A stretch of DNA of 64,000 bases from Nocardia brasiliensis IFM 10847 (GTDB lineage: Bacteria > Actinomycetota > Actinomycetes > Mycobacteriales > Mycobacteriaceae): contig NZ_BAUA01000181.1 in NCBI RefSeq assembly GCF_000710915.1, positions 1-64,000 of the forward strand, given 5' to 3'. Positions 24,426-32,860 of this stretch are shown here, one piece after another (position 1 is the stretch's first letter; every line of letters begins with the position of its first letter). Below the pieces are notes generated by a model. That model was not told where the DNA came from. It saw nothing but the letters and a program-made list of their open reading frames with translations, and ran no database searches. A program made the position numbers and the translations under genes.

Positions 24426-26956
24426 TGGCCGCAAGTCCGATGCGCAAGGTTGCGCTGCGCAACCTGGCCGCGCACAAGGTGCGGCTCGCGCTGACCCTGC
24501 TGTCGGTGGTGCTCGGCACCGCGTTCATCGCCGGCTCGTTCGTCTTCACCGACACGCTGCAACGCACGTTCGACGGCATCTTCGCCGGGCAGGCCAAGGG
24601 TGTCGACGTGCGGGTGAGCCCCAAAGAGCGGCAAGGGCTGGGCGTTCCGAACAACATCGTCGACGAGTTGGCCAAGTATCCCGGCGTGCGGACCATCGCG
24701 CCGAGCGTCAACGGCGTCCTCGTGCTGCTCACCCCCGACGGCAAGAAGGCGGTGCAGACCGGTGGCGCGCCCACGTTCGGGCAGTCCTACGTACCGCCGG
24801 AGCGGGCGGTCGCCGAGCCGAACAAGTTCGTCGCCGGGGTGCCGCCGACCCAGCCCGGCGAGATCGCGATCAACGCAGGCGGTGCGGAGCGGGCCGGGCT
24901 GAAGGTCGGTGACCGCACCAAGATCCTGGTCCCGTCCGCGCGCGATCCGATCGACGTCACGGTCACCGGCCTCTACCAGATGCCTTCGGACACCGGCGGT
25001 TTGATCAGCCTGCTGTTCGACGACACCCAGGCGCGCAAGTTGTTCACCGACGGACTGCACGTGGCCTACGTGGATATCGCGGCTACCGGCATCCCCGGCG
25101 ACGAACTGCGCGACAACCTGGCCAAGGCGTTGCCGAGCTTGAAGGTGCAGAACGGCGATCAGGTGCGCGAGGACCTGAAGAAGGAGATCTCCAACGCGCT
25201 CAACTTCATCAACTACTTCCTGCTCGCCTTCGGCGCGATCGCGCTGATCGTCGGCACGTTCATCATCTACAACACCTTCTCCATGATCGTGGCGCAGCGG
25301 CTGCGCGAACTCGCGCTGCTGCGCGCGGTCGGAGCGAGCAGACAGCAGGTGGGCCGATCCGTGGTCGCCGAGGCGTTCGTCATCGGATTGATCGGCAGCG
25401 CACTGGGTTTGGCGGGCGGTATCGGGCTGGCATACGGGCTGGCGGGGGTGCTCAACGCGTTCGATCTCGGCCTGCCCACCGGTTCGATGGCGGTGCTGCC
25501 GCGCACCATCGGCGTCGGGTTGCTGGTCGGCCTCGCGGTCACGATGGTCAGCGCCTACGCGCCCGCGCGCCGGGCCGCGAAGATTCCGCCGGTCGAGGCG
25601 ATGCGCGAGGAATTCGCCTCGGCCGGTGACTCGTTGCGGGTGCGGACGCTGGTCGGCGCGCTGCTCGCGGTGGCCGGGACCGTCCTTGTCGTGCTCGGCG
25701 CGCAGTCCACCGGCGGCAACGCCGCGCTGACCGTCGGGATCGGCGCGCTCGCCCTCATTCTCGCGGTGCTGCTGTGCGCGCCCGCGCTGTCGCGGCCGGT
25801 GGTCGCCGGGCTCGGCGCGTTCGTGCGGCCGTTCGGGCCGATCGGCCGGATGGCGCGCAACAATGCCGCGCGCAATCCGCGGCGTACGGCCGCAACGGCT
25901 TTCGCGCTCACCCTGGGGTTGATGCTGGTGACCGCGATCGGCATGCTCGGCGCCTCCGCCAAGGCGAGTGTGGGCGTGCTGGTGGACAAGGGCGTGAAGT
26001 CCGAATACGTGCTGTCCAGTCAGCAATTCATCGGTGTGCCCTTCGGCGCGGCCGAGGCGGTGCGCAAGTCGGTGCCCAATGTGGCGGACGTGATCGGGAT
26101 CCGCGGCGTCGGTTTCAAACTGGGCGAGGACGATCAGATCGGCGGCACCTCACCGGACGGCAGGCTCGATCGGGCGTTGAACTACGAGATCCTGCGCGGC
26201 ACCGACACGCTCGGTGACAAGGACATGCTGGTGTCCGAGGACGAGGCCGACGAGCGCGGCTGGAAGGTGGGCCAGGAGGTCACGCTCACCAGTTTCGACG
26301 GTAAGAAGGTGCCGCTGACCGTCACCGGCGTCTACCGCAAGACCCCGCTGCTCGGCGCGCTGGTGGTGTCGCCCGCGATCTACAAGGACGTGGTGCCGGT
26401 CAGCTTCCAGAGCAATGTGGTCGTGCTGGTCACCGCGCAACCGGGCGCGGATCTGGCACAGATGCGCATGGATCTGGAGCGGGCGGCCGAGCCGTTCCCG
26501 GTGGTCCAGGTGCAGGATCACGAGCAGTTCAAAGGCGCGCAGGGCAAACAGATCAACACGCTGCTCGCCATTCTGTACGGGCTGCTCGCCCTGGCGGTGG
26601 TGATCGCGATCCTCGGCATCGTCAACACCTTGGCGCTGTCGGTGGTGGAGCGCAGGCGCGAGATCGGCATGCTGCGCGCCGTCGGCATGCAACGGGCGCA
26701 GGTGCGCCGGACCATCTACCTGGAGTCGATGTTGATCGCCGTGTTCGGCGCGATCGTGGGCATGCTGCTGGGGTTGGGTCTGGGCGTCGGCTTCCTGCGT
26801 ACGCTGCGTGATCTCGGACTCGACCAGATCGCGATCCCGTGGTCGCAGCTGGTGCTCGTCCTGATCAGCTCGGGGGTGGTGGGTGTGCTGGCCGCGCTCT
26901 GGCCCGGCATACGGGCGGCGCGCACGCCGCCGCTGGCGGCGATCGCCGACCTCTGA
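24425..26956 (+). CDS. ABC transporter permease with two FtsX domains
   Basis: An 843-residue membrane protein. An N-terminal helix is followed by a MacB-like periplasmic domain, three transmembrane helices (from about residue 260), a further helix pair, a second MacB-like external domain and three last helices. The repeated FtsX motif appears twice (RLRELALLRAVGASRQQVGRS and RRREIGMLRAVGMQRAQVRRT). It forms an exporter with the upstream ATPase, probably for a lipid, lipoprotein or peptide. An alternative GTG start lies one codon earlier. A strong terminator follows. Confidence 0.92.
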   Translation: MAASPMRKVALRNLAAHKVRLALTLLSVVLGTAFIAGSFVFTDTLQRTFDGIFAGQAKGVDVRVSPKERQGLGVPNNIVDELAKYPGVRTIAPSVNGVLVLLTPDGKKAVQTGGAPTFGQSYVPPERAVAEPNKFVAGVPPTQPGEIAINAGGAERAGLKVGDRTKILVPSARDPIDVTVTGLYQMPSDTGGLISLLFDDTQARKLFTDGLHVAYVDIAATGIPGDELRDNLAKALPSLKVQNGDQVREDLKKEISNALNFINYFLLAFGAIALIVGTFIIYNTFSMIVAQRLRELALLRAVGASRQQVGRSVVAEAFVIGLIGSALGLAGGIGLAYGLAGVLNAFDLGLPTGSMAVLPRTIGVGLLVGLAVTMVSAYAPARRAAKIPPVEAMREEFASAGDSLRVRTLVGALLAVAGTVLVVLGAQSTGGNAALTVGIGALALILAVLLCAPALSRPVVAGLGAFVRPFGPIGRMARNNAARNPRRTAATAFALTLGLMLVTAIGMLGASAKASVGVLVDKGVKSEYVLSSQQFIGVPFGAAEAVRKSVPNVADVIGIRGVGFKLGEDDQIGGTSPDGRLDRALNYEILRGTDTLGDKDMLVSEDEADERGWKVGQEVTLTSFDGKKVPLTVTGVYRKTPLLGALVVSPAIYKDVVPVSFQSNVVVLVTAQPGADLAQMRMDLERAAEPFPVVQVQDHEQFKGAQGKQINTLLAILYGLLALAVVIAILGIVNTLALSVVERRREIGMLRAVGMQRAQVRRTIYLESMLIAVFGAIVGMLLGLGLGVGFLRTLRDLGLDQIAIPWSQLVLVLISSGVVGVLAALWPGIRAARTPPLAAIADL

Positions 26957-26969
26957 TCCGACTCCCCGC

Positions 26970-27000
26970 GGCGGGCCCCGATTTTCGGGGCCCGCCGTTC
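26970..27000 (+). terminator. Intrinsic terminator after the ABC exporter operon
   Basis: An 11-bp perfect GC stem (26970-26980 with 26986-26996) with an ATTTT loop, 13 bp after the permease stop. The following bases are only slightly T-rich. Confidence 0.8.
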
Positions 27001-27106
27001 TCGTGTGTCGACGCGCGCGAAAACTGCTGGGAGGGTGAGTATTCGGCGGCTGTGTCGGTCTGGTCACAGGAGCGTGGGGTGAACCGGGGATGATGCTAGG
27101 TTAAAC

Positions 27107-27121
27107 GGAGGTTATAACTCC
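27107..27121. promoter_or_regulatory. Dyad upstream of the PAP2-like gene
   Basis: GGAG-GTTATAA-CTCC, with the inner palindrome GTTATAAC, lies about 50 bp before the PAP2-like gene in a locally AT-rich stretch. It could be an operator or a promoter part; no partner regulator is known. Confidence 0.3.
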
Positions 27122-27171
27122 ACTTAATTGCCGGGTACCGGCCTGTTCGGATGGGGAAGGAGCCGCAGGCG

Positions 27172-27942
27172 ATGCTGGCTGTGGGTCTCGCGGCGGTACG
27201 CGGTCGCGGTCGGGAAGCGATCGGGCAACTCGCGCTGATCACCGTGCTCTATCTCGGCTATCGCGTCGGGCGGCTCTACACCGCCGACGACACGGTGCGC
27301 GCCGTGGACAACGCGCGCGAGCTGCTCGGGCTGGAACACCGGCTCGGCATGTCCAGCGAGCGGGTGGTGCAGTCGATCTTCGTGGACCGCGAGTTCTTCG
27401 CGGTGCCCGCCAATGTCTATTACGCCACCGCGCATTTCACCGTCGCGATCGCGGTGCTGCTGTGGCTGTGGGTGTTTCGGCCGGAGCACTATCGGTGGAC
27501 CCGGAACCTGATGGCGGCCTTGACCGGCGCCGCCCTGGTCGTGCACATGCTCGTGCCGCTCGCGCCGCCGCGCATGCTGGCCGAGTACGGCTTCGTCGAC
27601 CTTGCCGCGCAGTACGGCCCCTCGGTCTACGGCTCCGCCGAATCCGGCGGACTGTCCAACCAGTTCGCCGCGATGCCGTCCCTGCACGTCGGCTGGGCGC
27701 TGCTGCTCGCCGTCGCGATCGTGGCCGCGGCCCGAACGCCGTGGCGCTGGCTCGCCCTCGCCCATCCGGCGATCACGACGGTGGTCGTCGTCGGCACCGG
27801 CAACCACTACTGGCTCGACATTCTCGTCGCCGTCGGTTTGCTGGCCCTCGCCGCGCTGCTGCATCCCAAGCTCGTCCCTGCGGCCGCGACCGCTTGGGGC
27901 AGCATGGGTCCCGCGCCGCGGAAACCGGTGATGACCAGCTGA
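27172..27942 (+). CDS. PAP2-superfamily membrane protein (inositolphosphotransferase/phosphatase-like)
   Basis: A 256-residue membrane protein with about six helices. The phosphatase motifs are MPSLHVGWAL and GTGNHYWLDI, giving the two active-site histidines of the PAP2 fold, and TRNLMAALTGAALVVHMLVPLAPPRML precedes them. Similar actinobacterial proteins are annotated as Aur1/inositolphosphotransferase-like. The ATG at 27172 has AAGGAG nine bases upstream, so it is preferred over the ATG at 27151. Likely acts on a lipid phosphate at the outer membrane face; substrate not determined. Confidence 0.8.
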   Translation: MLAVGLAAVRGRGREAIGQLALITVLYLGYRVGRLYTADDTVRAVDNARELLGLEHRLGMSSERVVQSIFVDREFFAVPANVYYATAHFTVAIAVLLWLWVFRPEHYRWTRNLMAALTGAALVVHMLVPLAPPRMLAEYGFVDLAAQYGPSVYGSAESGGLSNQFAAMPSLHVGWALLLAVAIVAAARTPWRWLALAHPAITTVVVVGTGNHYWLDILVAVGLLALAALLHPKLVPAAATAWGSMGPAPRKPVMTS

Positions 27943-28043
27943 GCAGCCGACACGAAACCGTGTCGCCGAACCCGATCTCCCGCGCCGCACCCCTGTCGTA
28001 CGATCTGCTGAGCTGTCCGGTCGCCCGTTCAGATAGGAGTTCC

Positions 28044-28133
28044 ATGGAGCTGCTCAGCTCGCTCAGTACTCTGCTCGGCATCGCCTCGAATCTCATCGGC
28101 CTGATCCAGGGCATCGCCACCCTTTCCGGCTGA
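28044..28133 (+). CDS. 29-residue hydrophobic/amphipathic peptide
   Basis: An ATG at 28044 with a strong TAGGAGT site seven bases earlier opens a 29-codon frame starting MELLSSLSTLLGIASNL and ending GIATLSG. It contains one charged residue (Glu2) and has Leu/Ile spaced as in an amphipathic helix. It has no signal peptide. It lies between the PAP2-like gene and a strong bidirectional terminator. The size and composition resemble membrane-active peptides such as modulins or type I toxins, but no relative is recognised and function is open. Confidence 0.55.
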   Translation: MELLSSLSTLLGIASNLIGLIQGIATLSG

Positions 28134-28155
28134 GCCCGGCCGTTCGTCCAGGCGG

Positions 28156-28198
28156 GCGATGCCGGTCATGCGCACGCCGGATGCATGACCGGCATCGC
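28156..28198. terminator. Bidirectional terminator with 16-bp perfect stem
   Basis: GCGATGCCGGTCATGC (28156-28171) pairs perfectly with 28183-28198 around an 11-nt loop. It separates the 29-residue peptide gene from the convergent VWA operon, whose stop codon touches the right arm. Confidence 0.85.
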
Positions 28199-29364
28199 TA
28201 AACCCGGCCGGTGGCGGCGTCGGCCCACGACCGGAGGTCGCCGCGGTCCAGCGCGACGGCCAGCAGATCCGGGAATTTGTCCGGGGTACAGGCGAAGGCG
28301 GGCACGCCGAGCGCGGCCAGGGCGGCGGCGTTCTCGTGATCGAAGGCGGGCGCGCCTTCGTCGGAGAGCGCGAGCAAGGCGACGACCTGGACACCGGATT
28401 CCTTCATCGCATTGATCCGCCGCAACATCTCGTCCCGGACGCCACCCTCGTAGAGGTCGGAGATGAGCACGAACAGGGTGTCGGCGGGGCGGGTGATCAG
28501 CGATTGGGCGTAGGCGATGGCGCGGTTGATATCGGTCCCGCCGCCGAGCTGCGTGCCGAAGAGGACCTCGACCGGATCGTCGAGTTTGTCGGTGAGATCG
28601 ACGATTTCGGTGTCGAAGACCACCAGGGAGGTGCGCAGCGAGCGCATCGAGGCGAGCACCGCGCCGAACACCGAGGCGTAGACCACGCTCGACGCCATCG
28701 AACCGGATTGATCGATGGCGAGCACCACATCGCGTTGCACCGCTTGGGCTTTGCGGCCGTAACCGACCAACCGCTGCGGTACGACCGTGCGCTGCTCGGG
28801 TAGATAGTTGGCCAGGTTCTTGCGAATGGTGCGGTCCCAGTCGATATCGCGCAGTCGAGGCCGGGCCACCCGGGCGGCCCGGTTCAACGCGCCCGAGACG
28901 GCGGCGACGGTGCGTGCGGCGATGCGCTGTTCGATCTCGCGCACCACCTTCTCCACCACCAGACGCGCAGTGGCCTTGGTGGTTTCGGGCATCACCCGGT
29001 TCAGACTCAGCAGGGTGCCGACCAGGTGCACATCCGGTTCCACCGCCTCCAGCAGCTCCGGCTCCAGCAGCAACTGGGTGAGGTTCAACCGCTGCACCGC
29101 GTCGCGCTGCATCACCTCGACGACGGTCGACGGGAAGTAGTTGCGGATATCGCCGAGCCAGCGGGCCACCCGGGGCGCGGAACTCTGCAGACCGCCGGAT
29201 CGCTTACCGGAGGTGCGGTCCTGCTCGTCGTCGTTGTACAGCGCCGACAGCGCCCGGTCCATGGCGACGTCATCGGCCGAGCCGAGCCCGCCGAGACCCG
29301 CTTCGGCGGCGGTGCCGAGCACCAGACGCCAACGGCGCGCCTGAGTTTCATCGACCGCGTTCAT
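28198..29364 (-). CDS. VWA-domain protein (CoxE-like), last gene of the SWIM-MoxR operon
   Basis: A 388-residue protein. The first ~200 residues are helical (YNDDEQDRTSGKRSGG, YFPSTVVEVMQRDAVQRLNLTQLL). The C-terminal half is a von Willebrand A domain with an intact metal site: D-x-S-x-S in LAIDQSGSM, Thr in GGGTDIN and Asp in LISDLYEGG. VWA proteins pair with MoxR ATPases to load or remodel metal-dependent targets. Its start overlaps the stop of the DUF5682 gene by 4 bp (ATGA). The target is unknown. Confidence 0.9.
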   Translation of the reverse strand: MNAVDETQARRWRLVLGTAAEAGLGGLGSADDVAMDRALSALYNDDEQDRTSGKRSGGLQSSAPRVARWLGDIRNYFPSTVVEVMQRDAVQRLNLTQLLLEPELLEAVEPDVHLVGTLLSLNRVMPETTKATARLVVEKVVREIEQRIAARTVAAVSGALNRAARVARPRLRDIDWDRTIRKNLANYLPEQRTVVPQRLVGYGRKAQAVQRDVVLAIDQSGSMASSVVYASVFGAVLASMRSLRTSLVVFDTEIVDLTDKLDDPVEVLFGTQLGGGTDINRAIAYAQSLITRPADTLFVLISDLYEGGVRDEMLRRINAMKESGVQVVALLALSDEGAPAFDHENAAALAALGVPAFACTPDKFPDLLAVALDRGDLRSWADAATGRV

Positions 29365-31721
29365 CGCTCGGCCTCCTGCTGGTAGGGGATCGGGACGCCC
29401 AGGATCGCCGCGGCGGTGGACAGTGCGCGGGTGCCGCGCTCGACATCGAAATCCCCGCCGGCGCCGGCGCCGGCCGCGACCGGACCGCCGTCGCGCACCG
29501 CCTGACCGATCGCCCGGCGCTCGCCCGATTCGAACGCGGCGAAGGTCCGGCGCAGCAGGGGCAGGGTCTCGACGAACTGGTCCTCGCGTAGCTCGCGCAG
29601 CCAGTCGTCGATGCTGCGCAACAACTCTCGGTCGTGCACCAGCAGCAGCCCGCGGCCGCCGAGGAACCCGTCGATCCACGCCGCCTTGGCAGCGGCGGTG
29701 TTGCCGACGGACAGCGCGGCGGCGAGCCGGCGCGCGGACTCGGTGTCATCGATGATGCCCCCGTCGCAGAGCAGCCGGACCGCGCGGCCGACGAGCGCGC
29801 CGTGCACGTCGTCCCGATCGGCGAGGCGGCGTAGCGCGCTCAGCCACTCGCCGGTGGCCCAGCCGTCGTCGCGGGTGTTGATCGCGGTGTGCGCCGCGTC
29901 GAGCAGCGTGCGGAATTCGGTGGCCGCGTCGGTGTCCAGACCGGTCACCGCGCCGGGCAGGCCCGCGCAGATCCGGACCAGCAGGCCGTCCGCGACGTGC
30001 GCGAGCGCCTGCACGTCGGTGCCGCGCACATCGCCGTAGCGCAGGGTCCGGATCAGACCGGGCAGTGCCGCGAGCAGATGGGTGACGTCGTGATCCAGCG
30101 CGGCGACCGAGGCCAGCCGGGCGATCAAACCGTCGGTGGCGTCACCGAGGTCGGCCAGCAGCGCCACCTCCAGTGCGGCGGTGAGGTCGCCGACGCCGCT
30201 GTCCGCGCGATTCGCGGTGTCGAGGATCTTCGCCGCGGCGGCGGTACGCACGGTGGTGCCCCAGCGCGAGGCCTCGATGATCGAAACCGCGTAGTCCGGC
30301 CGCCATTGCAGCGTCCAGGTCTCCCGGAAGGTGCCGGTGCTGCGCACCTCGCTGGTGGTCAAAGTGCCCCAGGGGATCTCGAGCACCCGCAGCCGATGCA
30401 GCAGCCGGGAACGTTCGACCTCGCGCTCCTTGCGCAGGTCGAGGTCGATGGTGCGGGCCGAGGGTTCCTGTTTCATCCGCAGCGTCCGGATCCGCGCGCG
30501 CAGATCCGCGTCCAGCGGGACGGTCGGCGTGCCCTCGGGCACGGTGCCCAGGGCCTCGCCGACGACCAGTTCCTCGACCACCCAGCGCAGCATCGTCTCG
30601 TCGCCCCCGCACATCACCGCGCGGGTGGCCTCGGTGACCTCGGACAGCCCGGCCAGCGGACGGCCGCGCAGGCCGGCCAGCGTATCGGCGAGCCGGACCG
30701 CCTCGATGATGTGCGCGCTGGAGACCGGCAGGTCGTGCGCGCGCAGCACGCCCGCCACCTTGGTGAGCCAGCGGACGATCGGGCGCTCGGTTTCGGCGAA
30801 CAGATGGTGATACCAGCCCGGCGAGGTGATGCCCGCGCCGTAGCCGGAACGGCTGGACAGGCGCGAATGTGTCCACGGCACCCAGGTCAGCGTGGCCTTC
30901 GTCTTCGGCAGACCTTTCAACAGCCGGGTGTCGGCGGCCGCGGGACCGAGCTTGCCCGCCAACGCGGGTGCGTGCCAGGCGCCGCAGACCACCGCGAGCC
31001 GCCGCGAACCTTCTTTCACCGCCTTGCGCATGGTCTGACGCATGTAGGCCTCGCGCCGCAGGGTGTGCGCATCGATCCGGGCGGGTTCGAGCGGCGCGGG
31101 GTCCGGGTCGAGCACGTCGGCGATCGCCTCGTCGACCGAATCCGCTTCGGCACGTTCGGTTTCCGCCGGCCACAGGTCGAGCGCCGGCGTCTCGGCCCGA
31201 TCCGCCGCCTCGCGCAGCGCGCCCATCGCCTCGGTGATCGCGTCGAAAGCGTCTGCGTCCGGCGCGGATTCGACCACCGCGTCCCACCACCGCTCGGCAT
31301 CGTCGTAGCCGCCCGCCGTGGCCAGCGCGGTGAGCGGGTCGAACCGCTCGCCCGGCTCATCCTCGGCGGCCAGCACCGTGGTGGCGGGCAGATCGCAGAA
31401 ACGAACGGGCACTTGATGTTCCGTCGCGTACGACAGTGCCTGCCACTCCGGCGAGAATACCGCGTACGGCCAGAACGCGGCCTTGGCCGGCGCGTCGGGC
31501 ACGTAGGCGAGCAACGCGACCGGCGGCGCCATCCCCGCCGCGGCGACGTAGCCGACCAGGGGATCGGCGTCGGCCGGGCCCTCGATCAGAATGGTGTCCG
31601 GCCGGAATTCGGTCAGCGCCGCGCGCAGCGACCGCGCCGAGCCCGGCCCGTGGTGCCGGATGCCGAACACCCGCGTGACCGGATCGGCTGCCGCGCCGTC
31701 GGTCTGCGCGCCGCTGGTCAT
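29361..31721 (-). CDS. DUF5682 family protein of the MoxR-VWA operon
   Basis: A 786-residue protein. The N-terminus has FGIRHHGPGSARSL and IEGPADADPLVGYVAAAGM. A central section with VCGAWHAPAL and TWVPWTHSRLSSRSGYGAGITSPGWYHHLF is followed by a long helical, Asp/Arg-rich C-terminus. This pattern marks DUF5682, found with MoxR, VWA and SWIM genes. The GIRHHGPGS motif recalls erythromycin-esterase/TraB-like folds, so hydrolase-like chemistry is possible but unproven. The ATG at 31721 follows GGAGG; it lies 38 bp after the MoxR stop. Confidence 0.82.
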   Translation of the reverse strand: MTSGAQTDGAAADPVTRVFGIRHHGPGSARSLRAALTEFRPDTILIEGPADADPLVGYVAAAGMAPPVALLAYVPDAPAKAAFWPYAVFSPEWQALSYATEHQVPVRFCDLPATTVLAAEDEPGERFDPLTALATAGGYDDAERWWDAVVESAPDADAFDAITEAMGALREAADRAETPALDLWPAETERAEADSVDEAIADVLDPDPAPLEPARIDAHTLRREAYMRQTMRKAVKEGSRRLAVVCGAWHAPALAGKLGPAAADTRLLKGLPKTKATLTWVPWTHSRLSSRSGYGAGITSPGWYHHLFAETERPIVRWLTKVAGVLRAHDLPVSSAHIIEAVRLADTLAGLRGRPLAGLSEVTEATRAVMCGGDETMLRWVVEELVVGEALGTVPEGTPTVPLDADLRARIRTLRMKQEPSARTIDLDLRKEREVERSRLLHRLRVLEIPWGTLTTSEVRSTGTFRETWTLQWRPDYAVSIIEASRWGTTVRTAAAAKILDTANRADSGVGDLTAALEVALLADLGDATDGLIARLASVAALDHDVTHLLAALPGLIRTLRYGDVRGTDVQALAHVADGLLVRICAGLPGAVTGLDTDAATEFRTLLDAAHTAINTRDDGWATGEWLSALRRLADRDDVHGALVGRAVRLLCDGGIIDDTESARRLAAALSVGNTAAAKAAWIDGFLGGRGLLLVHDRELLRSIDDWLRELREDQFVETLPLLRRTFAAFESGERRAIGQAVRDGGPVAAGAGAGGDFDVERGTRALSTAAAILGVPIPYQQEAER

Positions 31722-31759
31722 CGTGTCGCCTCCGGTCTCGCCGGTCGAATCTCGCACGC

Positions 31760-32860
31760 CTACCCGCTGATCTCGCGGCAGGCGCGATAGAAGTCCGACC
31801 ACTCCGGTCGTTCCCGGACCACGGCTTCCAGGTACTCGGTCCACACGACGGCATCGGCGATCGGGTCCTTGATCACCGAGCCGAGCACCGCGCCCGCGAT
31901 ATCGGCGGCGCGCAGCACCCCGTCGCCGAAGTGGGCCGACAGCGCGATCCCATTGGTGATCACCGAGATCGCCTCGGCGGTGGACAGGGTGCCGGAGGGC
32001 GATTTGAGCTTGGTCCGGCCGTCGGCGGTGATGCCGGAGCGCAGCTCGCGGAACACGCGCACCACCCGGCGCACCTCCTCGGCGGCGGCCGGCACCGTCG
32101 GCAGTTCCAGCGCGGCGCCGAGCTGTGCCACCCGGCGGCTCACGATCTCGACCTCCTCGTCCTCGCCGGCGGGCAGCGGCAGCACCACGGTGTTGAAACG
32201 GCGACGCAGCGCCGAGGACAACTCGTTCACGCCGCGGTCGCGATCGTTGGCGGTGGCGATGACGTTGAAGCCCTTCGCCGCCTGCACCTCGGTGCCGAGT
32301 TCGGGGATCGGCAGGGTCTTCTCGGACAGCACCGTGATCAGCGCGTCCTGCACGTCGGACGGGATGCGGGTGAGCTCCTCGATGCGGGCGATGGCGCCCG
32401 TGCGCATCGCGGTCAGCACCGGCGACGGCACCAGCGCGCCCTCGCTCGGGCCCTCGGCGAGCAGCCGGGCATAGTTCCAGCCGTACCGGATCGCCTCTTC
32501 GGCGGTGCCCGATGTGCCCTGGACGAGCAGCGTCGAGGCGCCGCTGATGGCGGCCGAAAGATGTTCGGAGACCCAGGTTTTCGCCGTGCCGGGGACGCCG
32601 AGCAGCAGCAGCGCGCGATCGGTGGCCAGGGTCGCGACGGCGACCTCCATGAGCCTGCGCGGCCCCACGTACTTCGGGCTGATCACGGTGCCGTCGTCGA
32701 GGGTGCCGCCGAGCAGGTAGGTGACCACCGCCCAGGGCGAGAGCCGCCAGGACGGCGGGCGTGGCCGGTCGTCGGCGGCCGCGAGGGCGCGCAATTCCGC
32801 GGCGTAGGACTGTTCGGCGTGGGGGCGCAGCAGATCGGGCGCCAAGTTGTCGGTGGTCAC
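31760..32860 (-). CDS. MoxR-family AAA+ ATPase
   Basis: A 366-residue AAA+ ATPase. Walker A is GVPGTAKT (88-95). The Walker B region reads IARIEELTRI, with Glu in place of the usual Asp. Sensor 1 is NVIATANDRDRG, and the arginine finger lies in SSALRRRFN. MoxR proteins act as chaperone-like remodelling ATPases with VWA partners. Its start overlaps the SWIM gene stop by 4 bp, so synthesis is coupled. The altered Walker B is within the variation of the family but should be noted. Confidence 0.9.
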   Translation of the reverse strand: MTTDNLAPDLLRPHAEQSYAAELRALAAADDRPRPPSWRLSPWAVVTYLLGGTLDDGTVISPKYVGPRRLMEVAVATLATDRALLLLGVPGTAKTWVSEHLSAAISGASTLLVQGTSGTAEEAIRYGWNYARLLAEGPSEGALVPSPVLTAMRTGAIARIEELTRIPSDVQDALITVLSEKTLPIPELGTEVQAAKGFNVIATANDRDRGVNELSSALRRRFNTVVLPLPAGEDEEVEIVSRRVAQLGAALELPTVPAAAEEVRRVVRVFRELRSGITADGRTKLKSPSGTLSTAEAISVITNGIALSAHFGDGVLRAADIAGAVLGSVIKDPIADAVVWTEYLEAVVRERPEWSDFYRACREISG

